Part shown: positions 1-10,000 of the stretch, piece after piece
Layout of the letters: each line of letters begins with the position of its first letter
How positions within the stretch are numbered: the stretch's first letter is position 1
Made by a program: the position numbers and the translations under genes
The notes under the pieces: model-generated
Databases searched by the model: none
What the model was told of the DNA's origin: nothing
What the model saw: the letters and a program-made list of their open reading frames with translations, nothing else
DNA from: Chloracidobacterium sp.
Lineage (GTDB): Bacteria > Acidobacteriota > Blastocatellia > Pyrinomonadales > Pyrinomonadaceae
NCBI GenBank assembly: GCA_016716305.1
Contig: JADJWP010000001.1
Span: 124,001-188,000 of the forward strand
DNA length: 64,000 nucleotides
Reading direction: 5' to 3'

Positions 1-181
1 CGCAGAATTCTTCAAAACCTACTTCGGACCGACCGTGATGGCAATGAAGGCGATGGGCGAGGATAATCACGAGGCGTTCACAAACGACCTCGTTGAGATC
101 TGGACCGCGAACAATACGAAATCCGACGGCATGACCCTGGTCAAAAGCGAGTATCTTGAGGTGGTCGCAAAGAAGAAATGA
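1..181 (+). CDS. C-terminal end of a probable class I SAM-dependent methyltransferase (partial)
   Basis: An open frame enters from the left edge (frame beginning at base 2) and stops with TGA at 179-181, giving about 59 residues. The segment reads like the C-terminal tail of UbiE-type methyltransferases: an EFFKTYFGPT stretch, an acidic helix, then a DGMTLVKSEYLEVV strand. The SAM-binding core lies outside the window, so the substrate cannot be judged. A strong intrinsic terminator for this transcript sits at 266-294, inside the convergent downstream gene. The family call is from remembered tail patterns and is moderate. Confidence 0.45.
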   Translation, partial: AEFFKTYFGPTVMAMKAMGEDNHEAFTNDLVEIWTANNTKSDGMTLVKSEYLEVVAKKK

Positions 182-229
182 TCGGGCAGGATCTATTCTG
201 AACAATGGGGTTACCGGGAGTTTCGAGAT

Positions 230-637
230 TCACCCTTCAAACTGGGGTGTCTTCAACTCCATTAAGGCGAGGCGTTTGACGACCTCGCCTTTTTCGATAT
301 GAGTTTCGACGATCTCGCCGACGTCTTCGGGCGTGACCTGGCCGTACAAAGTGCCGTCGGGATAGACCATGACAGCAGTCCCGACCGAGCAAAATCCGAT
401 CGAACCGCATTCGGTCAGGACGACCTCGCCCAGCGGGTTCCGGCCCTTTGATTCCTTCCCTTGCCGAAGGCCTTTTTCTTCCAGAATCTGTGCAAACTCG
501 TTCTTTACATCGACGCCGCCAACGGCAGCACAAGATTTGCCTGTGCAGACAAACACCTGCCGTTTTATCGGTGCCTTCAGCATCGGAGCCAGTTTCTCCA
601 ACTGCTCCCGATCCTCTATGAACTTCTTTTCAGCCAT
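230..637 (-). CDS. (2Fe-2S) thioredoxin-like ferredoxin domain protein
   Basis: This 135-residue protein carries the thioredoxin-like [2Fe-2S] fold known from the NuoE/HoxE subunits and from stand-alone Shethna-type ferredoxins. Four cysteines are visible: C31 and C36 in VCTGKSCAAVG, and C77 and C83 in TECGSIGFCSVG. A VMVYPDGTLYGQVTPEDV segment close to the C-terminus matches the usual end of the fold, which suggests the protein is complete. No partner redox subunit is adjacent, so its role as a soluble electron carrier is inferred from the family. It is convergent with the methyltransferase fragment and divergent from the FHA-protease gene. Confidence 0.8.
   Translation of the reverse strand: MAEKKFIEDREQLEKLAPMLKAPIKRQVFVCTGKSCAAVGGVDVKNEFAQILEEKGLRQGKESKGRNPLGEVVLTECGSIGFCSVGTAVMVYPDGTLYGQVTPEDVGEIVETHIEKGEVVKRLALMELKTPQFEG
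266..294 (+). terminator. intrinsic terminator inside the convergent gene
   Basis: GGCGAGG (266-272) pairs with CCTCGCC (283-289) and is followed by five T residues. It faces the plus strand, so it fits termination of the methyltransferase transcript, although it lies within the 3' coding part of the minus-strand ferredoxin gene. Confidence 0.6.
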
Positions 638-731
638 TGCTTATATTTTGCCACGAATGTCCCTGGGATTGCATCGAAGCGTGTGTTTATTGTGGTAGAA
701 TTCGGGTAGGTAGACGTGTGTCTGCTGTACG

Positions 732-2384
732 ATGGCACTAGGCATTATCATCCACATTTCGGTCGGCTCTGAGAAAAGAACGGAGTTCTTTTCCGATGAA
801 CGGCTGAGCATCGGTTCAGATGAAACGTGTGACCTCCAGATTCACAGCAGACAGCTCGAATCGTCGGGCGTTTGGCTTCAATTGGAGAACACCGAAGGTG
901 TGTCTCGCGTCATCAATTTCGATCCCTCGCTTGGGCTGACCATAAATGACAAGCCGATTCGGCGGTTTATAGCGATATCTGACGGCGATGTTGTCAAGAT
1001 CGATTCGGCCGACATCTCGTTCGCATTTTTCACGCTCGCCGAAAAGCCCTCGCTGATCACGACAAAGCGGAACGACCCGCATGTAGCACCGTTCATCTCC
1101 GACGCTGCCCTCGACGCCGCAGCTTCGCCTCAGCGTGATGATGCCAAGGCGTTCTTACGCGAATTTACCCGCGAGCTGATGCGGGAGATCAGTTGGACGA
1201 CCAAGGCGATAACCCTTGTCCTTTCGGTCGGGTTTCTTACAGGTATTTTGTATCTGGGCTACGCCGTAAGTTCTGAATTGCGGGCCAATCGCATCCAGGC
1301 CGAACAACAGAAAGACATTATCTCAAGGCTCGAAGAACAGCTCGGGACGGCCAGCAATCAGCTTGGGGAATTGGATAAGACCAACCGCGAGTTGATCCGC
1401 TCGCAGTCGCTCGCACAAAACGTTCGTGTCGAATACGGTGGCGGCATCTGCCTGATCGTAGGTGTTTATGACCTAGTGGATCGAGGCACCGGAAAGGTCT
1501 TGCGCTATCCCGATCCGCAGTCTTATCAAGGAAGTCCGTACGAGCCGCCTTCCGAAGATGGTGCGCCGCAGCCGTCAACGCCTCCGACGCAGTTGACGAC
1601 CGAAGGAGCAGGTTCGCCTGTGGAATACGACTTTATCGGAACCGGATTTCACGTCGGCAGCGGCTATATTGTAACGAACCGGCATGTGCTCCAGCCCTGG
1701 ACCGAGGACGAGATCGTTCAGGCAATGATCCGAGATTCGCGCGGACGTGCCCGCGTCAAGCGTTTGGTCATCTACTTCCCTAATCTGCCTCAGCCTTTTC
1801 CGCTTAAAGTGTTACGGACCGGAGGTAAAGAAGACGTCGCTGTCGCCTCTATCGATGCTGCTTTGATGCCGCCCGAGATCCCGACACTACCCCTCGAGAA
1901 TGACTCCGAGGCCTCGACGATCGGAAAAACGGTCGTCACGATGGGTTACCCGAGCGGACCAGACCGCCTGCTTGCAATGGTCGATGACGAGGAAGCCAAA
2001 TCTATAAACTCACGGTTTGGAAATTCGCGGCAAAACCTTATCAACTTTCTTGCTCAATCGAAAAAGATCGTTCCCCTGACGACGCAGGGTGCGATCACCG
2101 ATCTCGACACGAGGCGGATAGTTCATGATGCAAAGACAGCTGAGGGAGGTTCGGGTGCTCCGCTGTTTGGACAGACCGGCAAAGTGATCGGGGTCAACTT
2201 TGGTGTTTTCACTGAGAATACCGCGGTCAACATGGCTGTTCCGATCCGCTATGCTCTCGACCTGCTCCGCCTCGCTGGATGGAGATCAGCCGAAGAGATA
2301 CAGCTTGACGCCCAGCAAAATACCATCGCCGGGGCAAACACTAATACAAATTCAGCCCCGACGCTTGCCCAACCTCAGAAGTGA
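732..2384 (+). CDS. FHA-like domain / transmembrane / trypsin-like serine protease
   Basis: 550 residues with an unusual order. Residues 1-105 look like a forkhead-associated domain (SDERLSIGSDETCDLQI, then NDKPIRRF and ISDGDVVKI). A single transmembrane helix lies at about 159-179, followed by a coiled coil (about 183-225). Residues 295-515 form an HtrA/trypsin-like domain with the triad H318 (VTNRHV), D368 (KEDVAVAS) and S474 (EGGSGAPLFG). The C-terminus is Ala/Asn/Thr-rich and no PDZ domain is seen. The likely topology is FHA in the cytoplasm and protease in the periplasm, so it could couple phosphothreonine recognition inside to proteolysis outside; that coupling is inference. The ABC permease gene starts 3 bases after its stop, implying co-transcription. 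Confidence 0.8.
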   Translation: MALGIIIHISVGSEKRTEFFSDERLSIGSDETCDLQIHSRQLESSGVWLQLENTEGVSRVINFDPSLGLTINDKPIRRFIAISDGDVVKIDSADISFAFFTLAEKPSLITTKRNDPHVAPFISDAALDAAASPQRDDAKAFLREFTRELMREISWTTKAITLVLSVGFLTGILYLGYAVSSELRANRIQAEQQKDIISRLEEQLGTASNQLGELDKTNRELIRSQSLAQNVRVEYGGGICLIVGVYDLVDRGTGKVLRYPDPQSYQGSPYEPPSEDGAPQPSTPPTQLTTEGAGSPVEYDFIGTGFHVGSGYIVTNRHVLQPWTEDEIVQAMIRDSRGRARVKRLVIYFPNLPQPFPLKVLRTGGKEDVAVASIDAALMPPEIPTLPLENDSEASTIGKTVVTMGYPSGPDRLLAMVDDEEAKSINSRFGNSRQNLINFLAQSKKIVPLTTQGAITDLDTRRIVHDAKTAEGGSGAPLFGQTGKVIGVNFGVFTENTAVNMAVPIRYALDLLRLAGWRSAEEIQLDAQQNTIAGANTNTNSAPTLAQPQK

Positions 2385-2387
2385 TCA

Positions 2388-3491
2388 ATGGATAACCTCG
2401 TTCTCTCGAATATGTTCCATCGGCCAGCGCGAACCGTGGTCAGCGTACTAGGCATCGCCGTCGGCGTTTTGCTGATCGTTTTTACGGTCGGCCTTGCGAA
2501 TGGCTCGATCCGCGAACAAGCAACTCGCGAGGCGAATGTCGGAGCCGAACTCTTCGTGAGAGCCTCTGGTTCGATAGGTATGAGCGGCACCGAGTCGTTC
2601 CGGCTTCCCGAGACACTGGCCGCCGAGATAGCGAAGGTGCCCGGTGTCAGATCCGCTGTCGCGATCGGACAGAATTCTGTCGATGCCGCAGATAATAACA
2701 CCGGCAAACGCCTGATAGATGGCGTCAGATTTGAGGAGTATTCTGCGATTTCGGGCCTCGTGCTGGTCGACGGCCGCCGGTTCATCGACGGCGCAGACGA
2801 AGCCATCATCGATACCGCATGGCAGCGTCAGAAGAAACTCAAGGTCGGCGATACGATCCCCCTTTATGAACGGCCTTTCACGATCGTAGGCACGTATGAA
2901 CCGGCCGGCGGCGCACGGATCAAGATTCCGCTCTCTACGATGCAGGCTCAACTCGGAGGCGAGGGTAAGGTGACATCGGTCCTTGTTTCCATCGCCGAGG
3001 GATCGACGGCGGATGACGTCGGGCAGCGTCTTGTCGACGCATTCCCTGACAACCAGGTCATCCGAACAGACGACCTGGAAGAGTTGTACATGGCCGGTTT
3101 TCCGGCATTGAACATTTTTCTCAATGTTTTCATCGGCATCGCGGCTGTCATCAGCGCACTTGTGATCCTATTAACGATGTACACGACCGTTACTGAACGC
3201 ACGCGCCAGATCGGCATTATGAAATCGCTTGGAATGAGTAGTGGTCGAATTGCCTGGACCATAACTCAGGAAGCACTACTGTTGAGCCTTTGTGGTATAT
3301 TTGCGGGCATACTGATGACGGTCGTCCTGCGTTTCGGATTGAATCTCGTTACTACGCTCGAGGTCGAGATCAGTCCAACGGTCATTTCCATAGTCTTCGT
3401 TGTCGGTTTGATCGGAGGAGCGATCGGCGGGCTTTACCCCGCTCTGCGGGCTGCGCGGCTCGACGCCGTTGAAGCTCTCAGTTACGAGTAA
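2388..3491 (+). CDS. ABC transporter permease of the MacB/FtsX type
   Basis: 367 residues with the MacB/FtsX layout: an N-terminal transmembrane segment (about 18-38), a periplasmic MacB_PCD domain (about 40-230), then three transmembrane helices (about 242-272, 295-320, 330-355). It ends in the characteristic GLYPALRAARLDAVEALSYE motif. This family supplies the membrane part of LolCDE/MacB-type mechanotransmission or lipoprotein-release machines and needs an ATPase partner. No ATPase gene is adjacent, so it must pair with one encoded elsewhere. It starts 3 bases after the FHA-protease stop codon and is probably translated from the same message. Confidence 0.88.
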   Translation: MDNLVLSNMFHRPARTVVSVLGIAVGVLLIVFTVGLANGSIREQATREANVGAELFVRASGSIGMSGTESFRLPETLAAEIAKVPGVRSAVAIGQNSVDAADNNTGKRLIDGVRFEEYSAISGLVLVDGRRFIDGADEAIIDTAWQRQKKLKVGDTIPLYERPFTIVGTYEPAGGARIKIPLSTMQAQLGGEGKVTSVLVSIAEGSTADDVGQRLVDAFPDNQVIRTDDLEELYMAGFPALNIFLNVFIGIAAVISALVILLTMYTTVTERTRQIGIMKSLGMSSGRIAWTITQEALLLSLCGIFAGILMTVVLRFGLNLVTTLEVEISPTVISIVFVVGLIGGAIGGLYPALRAARLDAVEALSYE

Positions 3492-3681
3492 GTTAGCCCT
3501 TTCTGATCGACCCCGGTCTTTTGGCCTCATGGGTGCCTAACGTTGCACCGGCATCCGATCTCAATTTATCGCGATTCCTGATACGATTCGGATCCATTTT
3601 ACGCGTATCTAACTAGACGAGCTTTATCGTCTGAATTCTCACCTTTAAGTTGGCTTAATTTATCAGATCAGGAGGACGGAC

Positions 3682-4197
3682 ATGGCAGATTGGAGTGAAA
3701 AATTTCAGGCAGCGTGGGTAACCATTAAGAAGAAAGCAGGAGCGTGTGCTGCAAACACCGATCTTGAGGAGATCAAGGCCTCGGTCGAGCTTGGGCAAAA
3801 CCGCATTAATCAGGCATTGATGGCCGGAACGATGCTTCAGGGCGATTCAGCGGTCTTCGAGAAACTCAAGAAGGCGAATGAGGGCCTCGGCCAGGTTGGC
3901 GAAGCACTCGGAAAGGTCCAGGACATATGCCTGGATATAACCGCGGTTGGCAAGATCCACGATGCAGCCGTTGCCCTAAGTAATGACCGCTTGATCTACG
4001 ACGACCCGCAAGCTGCCGCTGCGGCTTTCGATTCGATGTTTCAAGGATTCGGCCGACTTTGCCGTTATTTGCCTCCGCCCGCGAAAGCTTGGCAGCAGTT
4101 CTTCGAGAGCTTCAACCTATTTGGGAATATGGCTCCGAAACTGATCCCTGAGCTTCGCTGGAAAGACACCTTCAAGCAGGTCGAAGGATTTCGTTAA
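3682..4197 (+). CDS. hypothetical helical protein
   Basis: 171 residues, not recognised. It has an excellent ribosome binding site (aggagg about 8 bases before the ATG), no signal peptide and no transmembrane segment, and is predicted largely alpha-helical with Gly/Ala/Lys-rich amphipathic stretches (EKLKKANEGLGQVGEALGKV). Two cysteines near the N-terminus (ACAAN) and two in the middle are not arranged as a known metal site. Its 190-base upstream region is not shared with another gene, so it is probably monocistronic. The stop codon overlaps the stop of the convergent acyltransferase by 4 bases. Confidence 0.75.
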   Translation: MADWSEKFQAAWVTIKKKAGACAANTDLEEIKASVELGQNRINQALMAGTMLQGDSAVFEKLKKANEGLGQVGEALGKVQDICLDITAVGKIHDAAVALSNDRLIYDDPQAAAAAFDSMFQGFGRLCRYLPPPAKAWQQFFESFNLFGNMAPKLIPELRWKDTFKQVEGFR

Positions 4198-5105
4198 GGG
4201 TTGACGGGGCCGTCATCTCGCGTCGATCGTGGGTAATTGAACTGCTTGCGATCCGCTTCACCTAGTTCGCCGATCTTCTTCATCAGATGGTCGGCGATCT
4301 CCTTATGTGTTCGAAGCCGGTCTGACCTCTCATAAAACTTATTCAGGTCAAGTGGTTCGCCAAACCATATCCGGATCTTTTCTCCGCCTCGCCAATTTCC
4401 CAGTATTTGTTTTGGAAGGTCGTTTCCCAATCCCGCAATAAAGACCGGGATCACCTGCGGCCGTGCTGCGAATATCACTTTTCCAATACCTGGCTGAGCC
4501 GGCAGAAAAGAGTACGGATCGCCATTCAGATTACGTTTTCCTTCCGGGTGAAATCCGATCACGTGCGCATGGCCCTTTGAGCAGATTCGGGTCAGTTCGC
4601 GAAGTGAGAACTTGTCGAACTCGCGCTTTACGGCTTCTTTCTCCTCACGAAAGAATGGCGGATACATCGACCACCAGCCCATGACCAGGTTGACAAACCA
4701 ACCCGCCGGATTCGTATAAAAGAACTTCGCCCTGACTGGGAAATAGAGTTCGATCGGCCGTTTTGTCCGGCGAAAGAGAACGCTCGATACTGTGTACATA
4801 TCGAAGAACGATCTGTGATTCGCCACCAGTAACAGCGGCCTCGAATGGTCGGCACGCTCGACATTTTCGATCCCGAAAACGTTCATCAGGTTATAGGTCG
4901 CAAGGTAGATCCAGAGCGATCCGATGTGACGCTGACAAAATGTCCAGACGCGTTTCCAGGCACCGAGGTTCATCCGGCGGGTGAGGTAAAAGCCCGCTTT
5001 TTCGGTCGCATTGAGTACAGAGATCTCCTCGGCCGCCGGTAGCGGAGCTTGCCGTCTTTCGATGGAATCTGACGTCGCGATGATATCTTGGTGATCGTTA
5101 GGCAT
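4194..5105 (-). CDS. 1-acyl-sn-glycerol-3-phosphate acyltransferase family (PlsC-like)
   Basis: 303 residues when started at the ATG at 5105; a longer frame back to 5264 would run through the 3' end of the upstream gene and its extra residues look like out-of-frame sequence, so the shorter start is preferred. PlsC motifs are visible: NHRSFFD (the HX4D catalytic motif), FHPEGKRN, and VIPVFIAGLG. Aromatic-rich segments next to motif I suggest monotopic membrane association. The family transfers acyl groups to lysophosphatidic acid or related lyso-lipids. It follows the metallophosphoesterase gene by about 50 bases on the same strand. Confidence 0.85.
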   Translation of the reverse strand: MPNDHQDIIATSDSIERRQAPLPAAEEISVLNATEKAGFYLTRRMNLGAWKRVWTFCQRHIGSLWIYLATYNLMNVFGIENVERADHSRPLLLVANHRSFFDMYTVSSVLFRRTKRPIELYFPVRAKFFYTNPAGWFVNLVMGWWSMYPPFFREEKEAVKREFDKFSLRELTRICSKGHAHVIGFHPEGKRNLNGDPYSFLPAQPGIGKVIFAARPQVIPVFIAGLGNDLPKQILGNWRGGEKIRIWFGEPLDLNKFYERSDRLRTHKEIADHLMKKIGELGEADRKQFNYPRSTRDDGPVNP

Positions 5106-5158
5106 CTGCAAATCAAGCAGTTTAGCATTTTCTGAATTGTTGCAGGAAATCGCTATTG

Positions 5159-5803
5159 TCAGAGGTCGACAACGATAGGCAACTGCGTTGGGCGATAATC
5201 TTCGTCGCACGTTGAGGCGTTTACGAACTTCATTCCGAACTCTTCGTGAGTTCCATAGCCACAATGGATATGGCCGAATACGTGCAGCTTTAACCGACCG
5301 TGTTCGGCAATTTCCGCAACACGTCGTTTCAGTTCCTCGCAGCCGGTATTCTCAATTCCCCATTGCCTTGGAACTTCGTCCAGAATTCCCATTGGCGGGC
5401 CGTGTGTTATTAGAATGTCGATGTCGTCGGGTATCAACTTCCATTTTTCAGCCAATTCGCCTCCGCGGTTCAGGTTGAACGCCCAGTCAAAAAAGCGCGG
5501 CTGCCAAGGACTGCCATAAACCTTTAGGCCTTTGACCTTAGTTATTGAATCCTCTAAATAGATTACGCCGCGGCTGAGAAGCTTTTTGGAGGCAAGCTCG
5601 TCGCGTTCGAAGAGCCAGTCATGGTTACCTGCAACGAATATCTTACGTTCGTGAGGGAGGTTCGAGAACCAGTCGATGAATGCATCGACCTCGGCCTCCG
5701 TGCCGTTCACGGTCGCATCACCGGCGTGAATGATCAGATCACCGTCCGGGACGGCGATCGCCTCGTTGCAGTTGTGCGTATCCGAAACGCAGACGATCCT
5801 CAT
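5159..5803 (-). CDS. calcineurin-like metallophosphoesterase
   Basis: 214 residues with the complete metallophosphoesterase signature in order: SDTHN (residues 7-11), HAGDAT, GNHDW, ITHGPP and FGHIHCG. These supply the two-metal site of the family. The compact size and the MRIVCVSDTHN start resemble the class that includes 239AB-like and Rv0805-like phosphodiesterases, but the substrate cannot be read from sequence. Its ATG overlaps the stop of the upstream saccharopine-dehydrogenase-like gene by 4 bases, so the two are almost certainly translationally coupled. Confidence 0.9.
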   Translation of the reverse strand: MRIVCVSDTHNCNEAIAVPDGDLIIHAGDATVNGTEAEVDAFIDWFSNLPHERKIFVAGNHDWLFERDELASKKLLSRGVIYLEDSITKVKGLKVYGSPWQPRFFDWAFNLNRGGELAEKWKLIPDDIDILITHGPPMGILDEVPRQWGIENTGCEELKRRVAEIAEHGRLKLHVFGHIHCGYGTHEEFGMKFVNASTCDEDYRPTQLPIVVDL

Positions 5804-6939
5804 CTATAAACGGTCGAGACAAACTTCCCACTCATGAATTCATCGGGTTCGAGTTGGCTCTGCAGGATCACACCGCGGTATTTGTCGGTCAGTAACATCA
5901 TTGCCGATTCGCAAAGCGGAGCCGCGGTTGTCGTTTGTATAGCCCGCAGGTGCTTGCCATTGATCACGATCGGCTCGACGAAATACGCTTTCTCGAGCAT
6001 TCTCCGCCTTTCGCCGGCATCGAAACCATCAACGGAAGCATGTAGAACGACAAGATCATCCTCGACTGACGGAATAGCCTGCAGCATCAGATCCTGCAGC
6101 CGGTCGGGGAGGCTCTCATTTTTCGGCAATGTTTCGACGATAGATTCGACCCAATCGTAATGACCCGGATAACGAAGAGTTTTGTAATCTAGTTCGCGAG
6201 CCTTGCCTGCAAAGAAATCAGGCAGGTCGGCGGCTCCGCCGGATGTCAGATCTGCCTCATAATTACGCGCTCCGATGACGATCCGCTCGCGAGAAGAAAG
6301 GGCGGGCCGTTCGGCGATCTTAAAATCACGGATCACACGCGAGTCTTTGACATATTCTGTCGCAACGCCGATCGGCGACCATGTAAATCCGTAATAGTGC
6401 GGCTCGTGAGCGTGGGCGGTCAGTGCCCCGACCTTCATCGCGACCCGCTCGACCATTTCATTTTCGTGTTTTGCAACAAATTCGCGGTAAAGTGCCATCG
6501 CCTGAACGTTGATGAACCCCGGCGCAAGACCGGTCTGAAGCACGAATCCGGTTCCGGCGTCCTTGGCGAGTTCCATTATCGCTTCGGTTTCGGCGACATA
6601 CTCGGTGAGATTCGCGTAGTGCATTTTGAATTCCCGTGCATATCCGGCCATCCGCGGCGCCTGGCCGCCGGGAGAACAGTCAAGCAAGACGTCAGAACGA
6701 ACGAACGCGGCCTTTAATTCCTCGCTTTCGCCTGTTTTCGGCATGATCACCGTTTCGACCGCGGTAGATCTCGATGAACCGTCGAGAACAAATTCCCTTG
6801 CCCTCTGAAGACTGTTTTCGCTTATGTCGCCAAGGATTATGGTCGTATCAAAATCGCACCACTCCCGCAGTAAAAGTGCAGCAGCTTCGCCGATCCCGCC
6901 CGAGCCGGCGATAAATATTGTTTTGGTCATAAAGGACAA
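5800..6939 (-). CDS. saccharopine dehydrogenase family protein
   Basis: 379 residues. The N-terminus carries a Rossmann dinucleotide motif (IFIAGSGGIGEAAALLL) and the chain continues with a saccharopine-reductase-like catalytic part (LTEYVAETEAIMELAKDAG, QTGLAPGFIN, HYYGFTWSP). Such proteins reduce or oxidise amino-acid-linked imines with NAD(P)H, but the family is broad and includes carboxynorspermidine and lysine-ketoglutarate types. The ATG three codons downstream (MTKTIFI) is an equally good start. It leads a compact minus-strand group with the metallophosphoesterase (4-base overlap) and the acyltransferase; no metabolic link between them is obvious. Confidence 0.8.
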   Translation of the reverse strand: MSFMTKTIFIAGSGGIGEAAALLLREWCDFDTTIILGDISENSLQRAREFVLDGSSRSTAVETVIMPKTGESEELKAAFVRSDVLLDCSPGGQAPRMAGYAREFKMHYANLTEYVAETEAIMELAKDAGTGFVLQTGLAPGFINVQAMALYREFVAKHENEMVERVAMKVGALTAHAHEPHYYGFTWSPIGVATEYVKDSRVIRDFKIAERPALSSRERIVIGARNYEADLTSGGAADLPDFFAGKARELDYKTLRYPGHYDWVESIVETLPKNESLPDRLQDLMLQAIPSVEDDLVVLHASVDGFDAGERRRMLEKAYFVEPIVINGKHLRAIQTTTAAPLCESAMMLLTDKYRGVILQSQLEPDEFMSGKFVSTVYR

Positions 6940-6983
6940 GGTTTTACGTGTAGAACGTGAGAAAACTCCATTTTATAACGCAG

Positions 6984-7015
6984 AAGCCGACATTGCTAAT
7001 CGGCAATGTCGGCTT
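6984..7015. terminator. perfect 13-bp hairpin between metH and the next gene
   Basis: AAGCCGACATTGC pairs perfectly with GCAATGTCGGCTT across a 6-base loop in the 99-base gap between metH and the saccharopine-dehydrogenase-like gene. The T tract is weak in both directions (ctttattctt on plus). It is probably a terminator or mRNA-end stabiliser for metH. Confidence 0.55.
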
Positions 7016-7038
7016 TATTCTTGGATTTGGAAGCCTAG

Positions 7039-10000
7039 TTATTCGATATTGAAATACTTCGCCTCGCGATGATGAATGATGATCGCAGACGTCGATTGTT
7101 CCGGGTCAAGCATGAATTCGTCTGTAAGCGAGACGCCGATCCGTTCCGGCTGTAACAGCTCGAACAGTTTTGTCTGATCCTCGATATTTGGACACGCCGG
7201 ATAGCCAAAACTGTAGCGCGAGCCCTGATACCCTTGATGAAACAACTTCGCAAGTTCAGGAGAATCGTCGCCGTCGATTCCTAGTTCCTCTCGTATTCGC
7301 TTGTGCCACATCTCGGCGAGTGCCTCGGCAGATTCGACCGAAAGCCCGTGAAACAAAAGGTAGTCAGTATAATTGTCCGACGCAAATAGTTTCGCCGAAT
7401 GTTCGCTCGCCTTGCGGCCCATCGTTACCAGATCAAAAGCGACAACATCGATCTTGCCCGACCCGACCGGTGCGAAATAGTCCGCTAAACAGAGATTCTT
7501 GCCGCCTCGCTGTTCAACCGGCTGACGCGGAAACGTAAATCGCATTCGCTCGGTCTTTTCGTCGTCATTGTAGATCACGAGGTCATTGCCGTCTGAATTG
7601 CATGGATAATAACCATACACAAGCTTGGCCTCGAGCAGCTTTTCACGGATCGTATTTGCTTTTACCTCCGCGTATTTCGGGTAGACCGTCTCATCGAGGA
7701 TCGCGGCGTATTCGGCCGCAGATTTCTTACCTTGTTTGTACTGCCACTGACCCTTGAACAAAGCCGTCTCGTTGATGAATGCAAAGACCTTTGTCAGGTC
7801 GGTGATCTCGACAACCTTCGAACCGTAAAACGGGGCCTTCGGTATTTCCAAACCGACTGACACATCTGATCGGGTCGTATGCGTCGTGTCGCCGGTCGAA
7901 CGCGATGCGACGCGGGCGGCGACCGTACCGAGTTTCGCATCTTCACCGACAAGGTCCTCTGCATCAGTTACGGTCTGGACAGCCTCGCCGGACGCACTGC
8001 TTACCGCTCTTTTCGACGCCGCCTTATGATCTTCGTCCGAGGCCGTGCTTTCGATCGTCGTATCTTCAACGGCATTTGTGATCTCGTCCATTGCGTGAAG
8101 CCCGTCGAAGGCATCGCGGGCGTAATAGAGTTTCCCGTTATAAAGCGGAATAAGATCATTGTCGACATAGCGGCGATTGAGCGCAGCCCCCCCAAGGATG
8201 ACCGGGACGCTGATGCCGCGTTCGTTCATGATCTCGAGGTTATCGCGCATGATCAGGGTCGATTTCACAAGCAGTCCGCTCATCCCGATCGCGTCTGCAT
8301 TTGTTTCTTCCCAGGCCCGCAATATCTCGTCGACGGTCTGTTTGATGCCGAGGTTCACGACCCTGTAGCCATTATTGGTCAGGATTATATCGACAAGGTT
8401 TTTTCCGATATCGTGGACGTCGCCTTTGACCGTGGCCAGAACCATCGTCCCCTTATTGGTCGAATCGGCCTTTTCCATGAAAGGCTCGAGAAATTTCACC
8501 GCAGCTTTCATCGCCTCAGCCGACTGCAGCACAAAAGGCAGCTGCATCTGTCCGCTCCCAAACAGATCGCCGACGACCTTCATTCCATCAAGCAGCAGAT
8601 CGTTGATTATGTCGAGCGGCGGATAGGTCTCCAACGCCTTCTTGAGCGAATCTTCGAGGCCTATCTTTTCGCCGTCAATGATGTGGTGTTTGAGCCTTTC
8701 TTCGATCGGCAGGTTTGTTATATCCGGTTTTATCGATTGTGCCGTTTTGCCTTCAAAGAGCTTTGTAAACTCTGTCAACGGATCGTACGTGCATACGTCG
8801 CCGTCAAACCTTCTTCGATCAAAGATCAGGTCGCGGGCCGTATCGATCTCGAGTTCGCTGAACCTCATGAGAGGCAATATCTTCGACGCATTCACGATGG
8901 CCGAGTTCATTCCGGCCTCAACGCAATGATGCAGAAAAACGGAATTGAGAACCACGCGAGCGGCAGGGCTCAGCCCGAATGATATGTTCGAAACCCCGAG
9001 AATGATGTTTGCATCAGGCATCTCCTGGCGGATCTGCCTTATTGCCTTGATCGTCTCATCAGCATTCTTGCGGTCTTCCTCGATGCCGGTCGAGATCGGC
9101 AGAGCGAGCGGGTCAAAGAAGATATCGTGGCCGGGAATCCCGTAGTCAGTTGCGTGCTTGTACGCCCGACGTGCGATCTTCAGTTTATCGCCCGCGGCAC
9201 GGGCCATACCGGTCTCGTCGATTAGCCCGATCACCACGGCCGCTCCGTATTCTCGTGCAAGATCAAGCACCTTTAGGAATCTAGGTTCGCCGTCTTCGTA
9301 ATTGGTCGAGTTAAGAATGCACTTTCCGCCGGCGTGTTCAAGGCCTGCTTCCATTTTTTCCCACTCGGTAGAATCCAGCATTATCGGGATCTTGACGCTC
9401 GTCACCAGACGCGAAACGAGTTCGTGCATGTCGGCAACGCCGTCACGGCCGACGAAATCAACGTTCACATCGAGGATGTGAGCTCCCTCTTTTTCCTGCG
9501 ATTTCGCAAGGTTTACGAGGCCGTCCCAATCTTCGGCATCGAGAAGGTCACGCATCTTCTTCGAACCTGATGCGTTCACGCGTTCGCCAACGATCAGGAA
9601 TGATGCATCCTGCGTGTATGGCTGCTGGAAATAGATAGACGACGCCGACGGTGCGAGCTTGGCGTCACGCTGTTTCGGGGAGAGTCCGCCCACACGCTCG
9701 ATCACTTGACGCAGGTGTTCGGGTGAGGTGCCGCAGCAGCCGCCGACGATATTCGCCCCGAGGTCCTTTGCAAAATGCTCCACCTGTGCCGCAAAGCTCT
9801 CCGGAGTCTCATCGTAATGCTGCTTGCCGTCCTTGACCTCGGGCAGGCCGGCATTGGGCAAAACTGAAACCGGTATGGGCGAGTTATCGCAAAGATATTT
9901 GAAGCTATCGGCCATTTGCTTCGGGCCTGTGCCGCAATTCATCCCGATAACGTCGATCGGAAAGGGTTCGAGAGCGGTCAATGCTGCCCCGATCTCAGTC

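Noticed and set aside
4194..5264. Longer start (5264) for the PlsC-like protein
   Set aside because: It would overlap 106 bases of the upstream phosphoesterase gene and adds a basic, non-conserved head.
7879..8982. Plus-strand frame of 367 codons opposite metH
   Set aside because: Mirror of the MetH coding frame with no ribosome site or family pattern.
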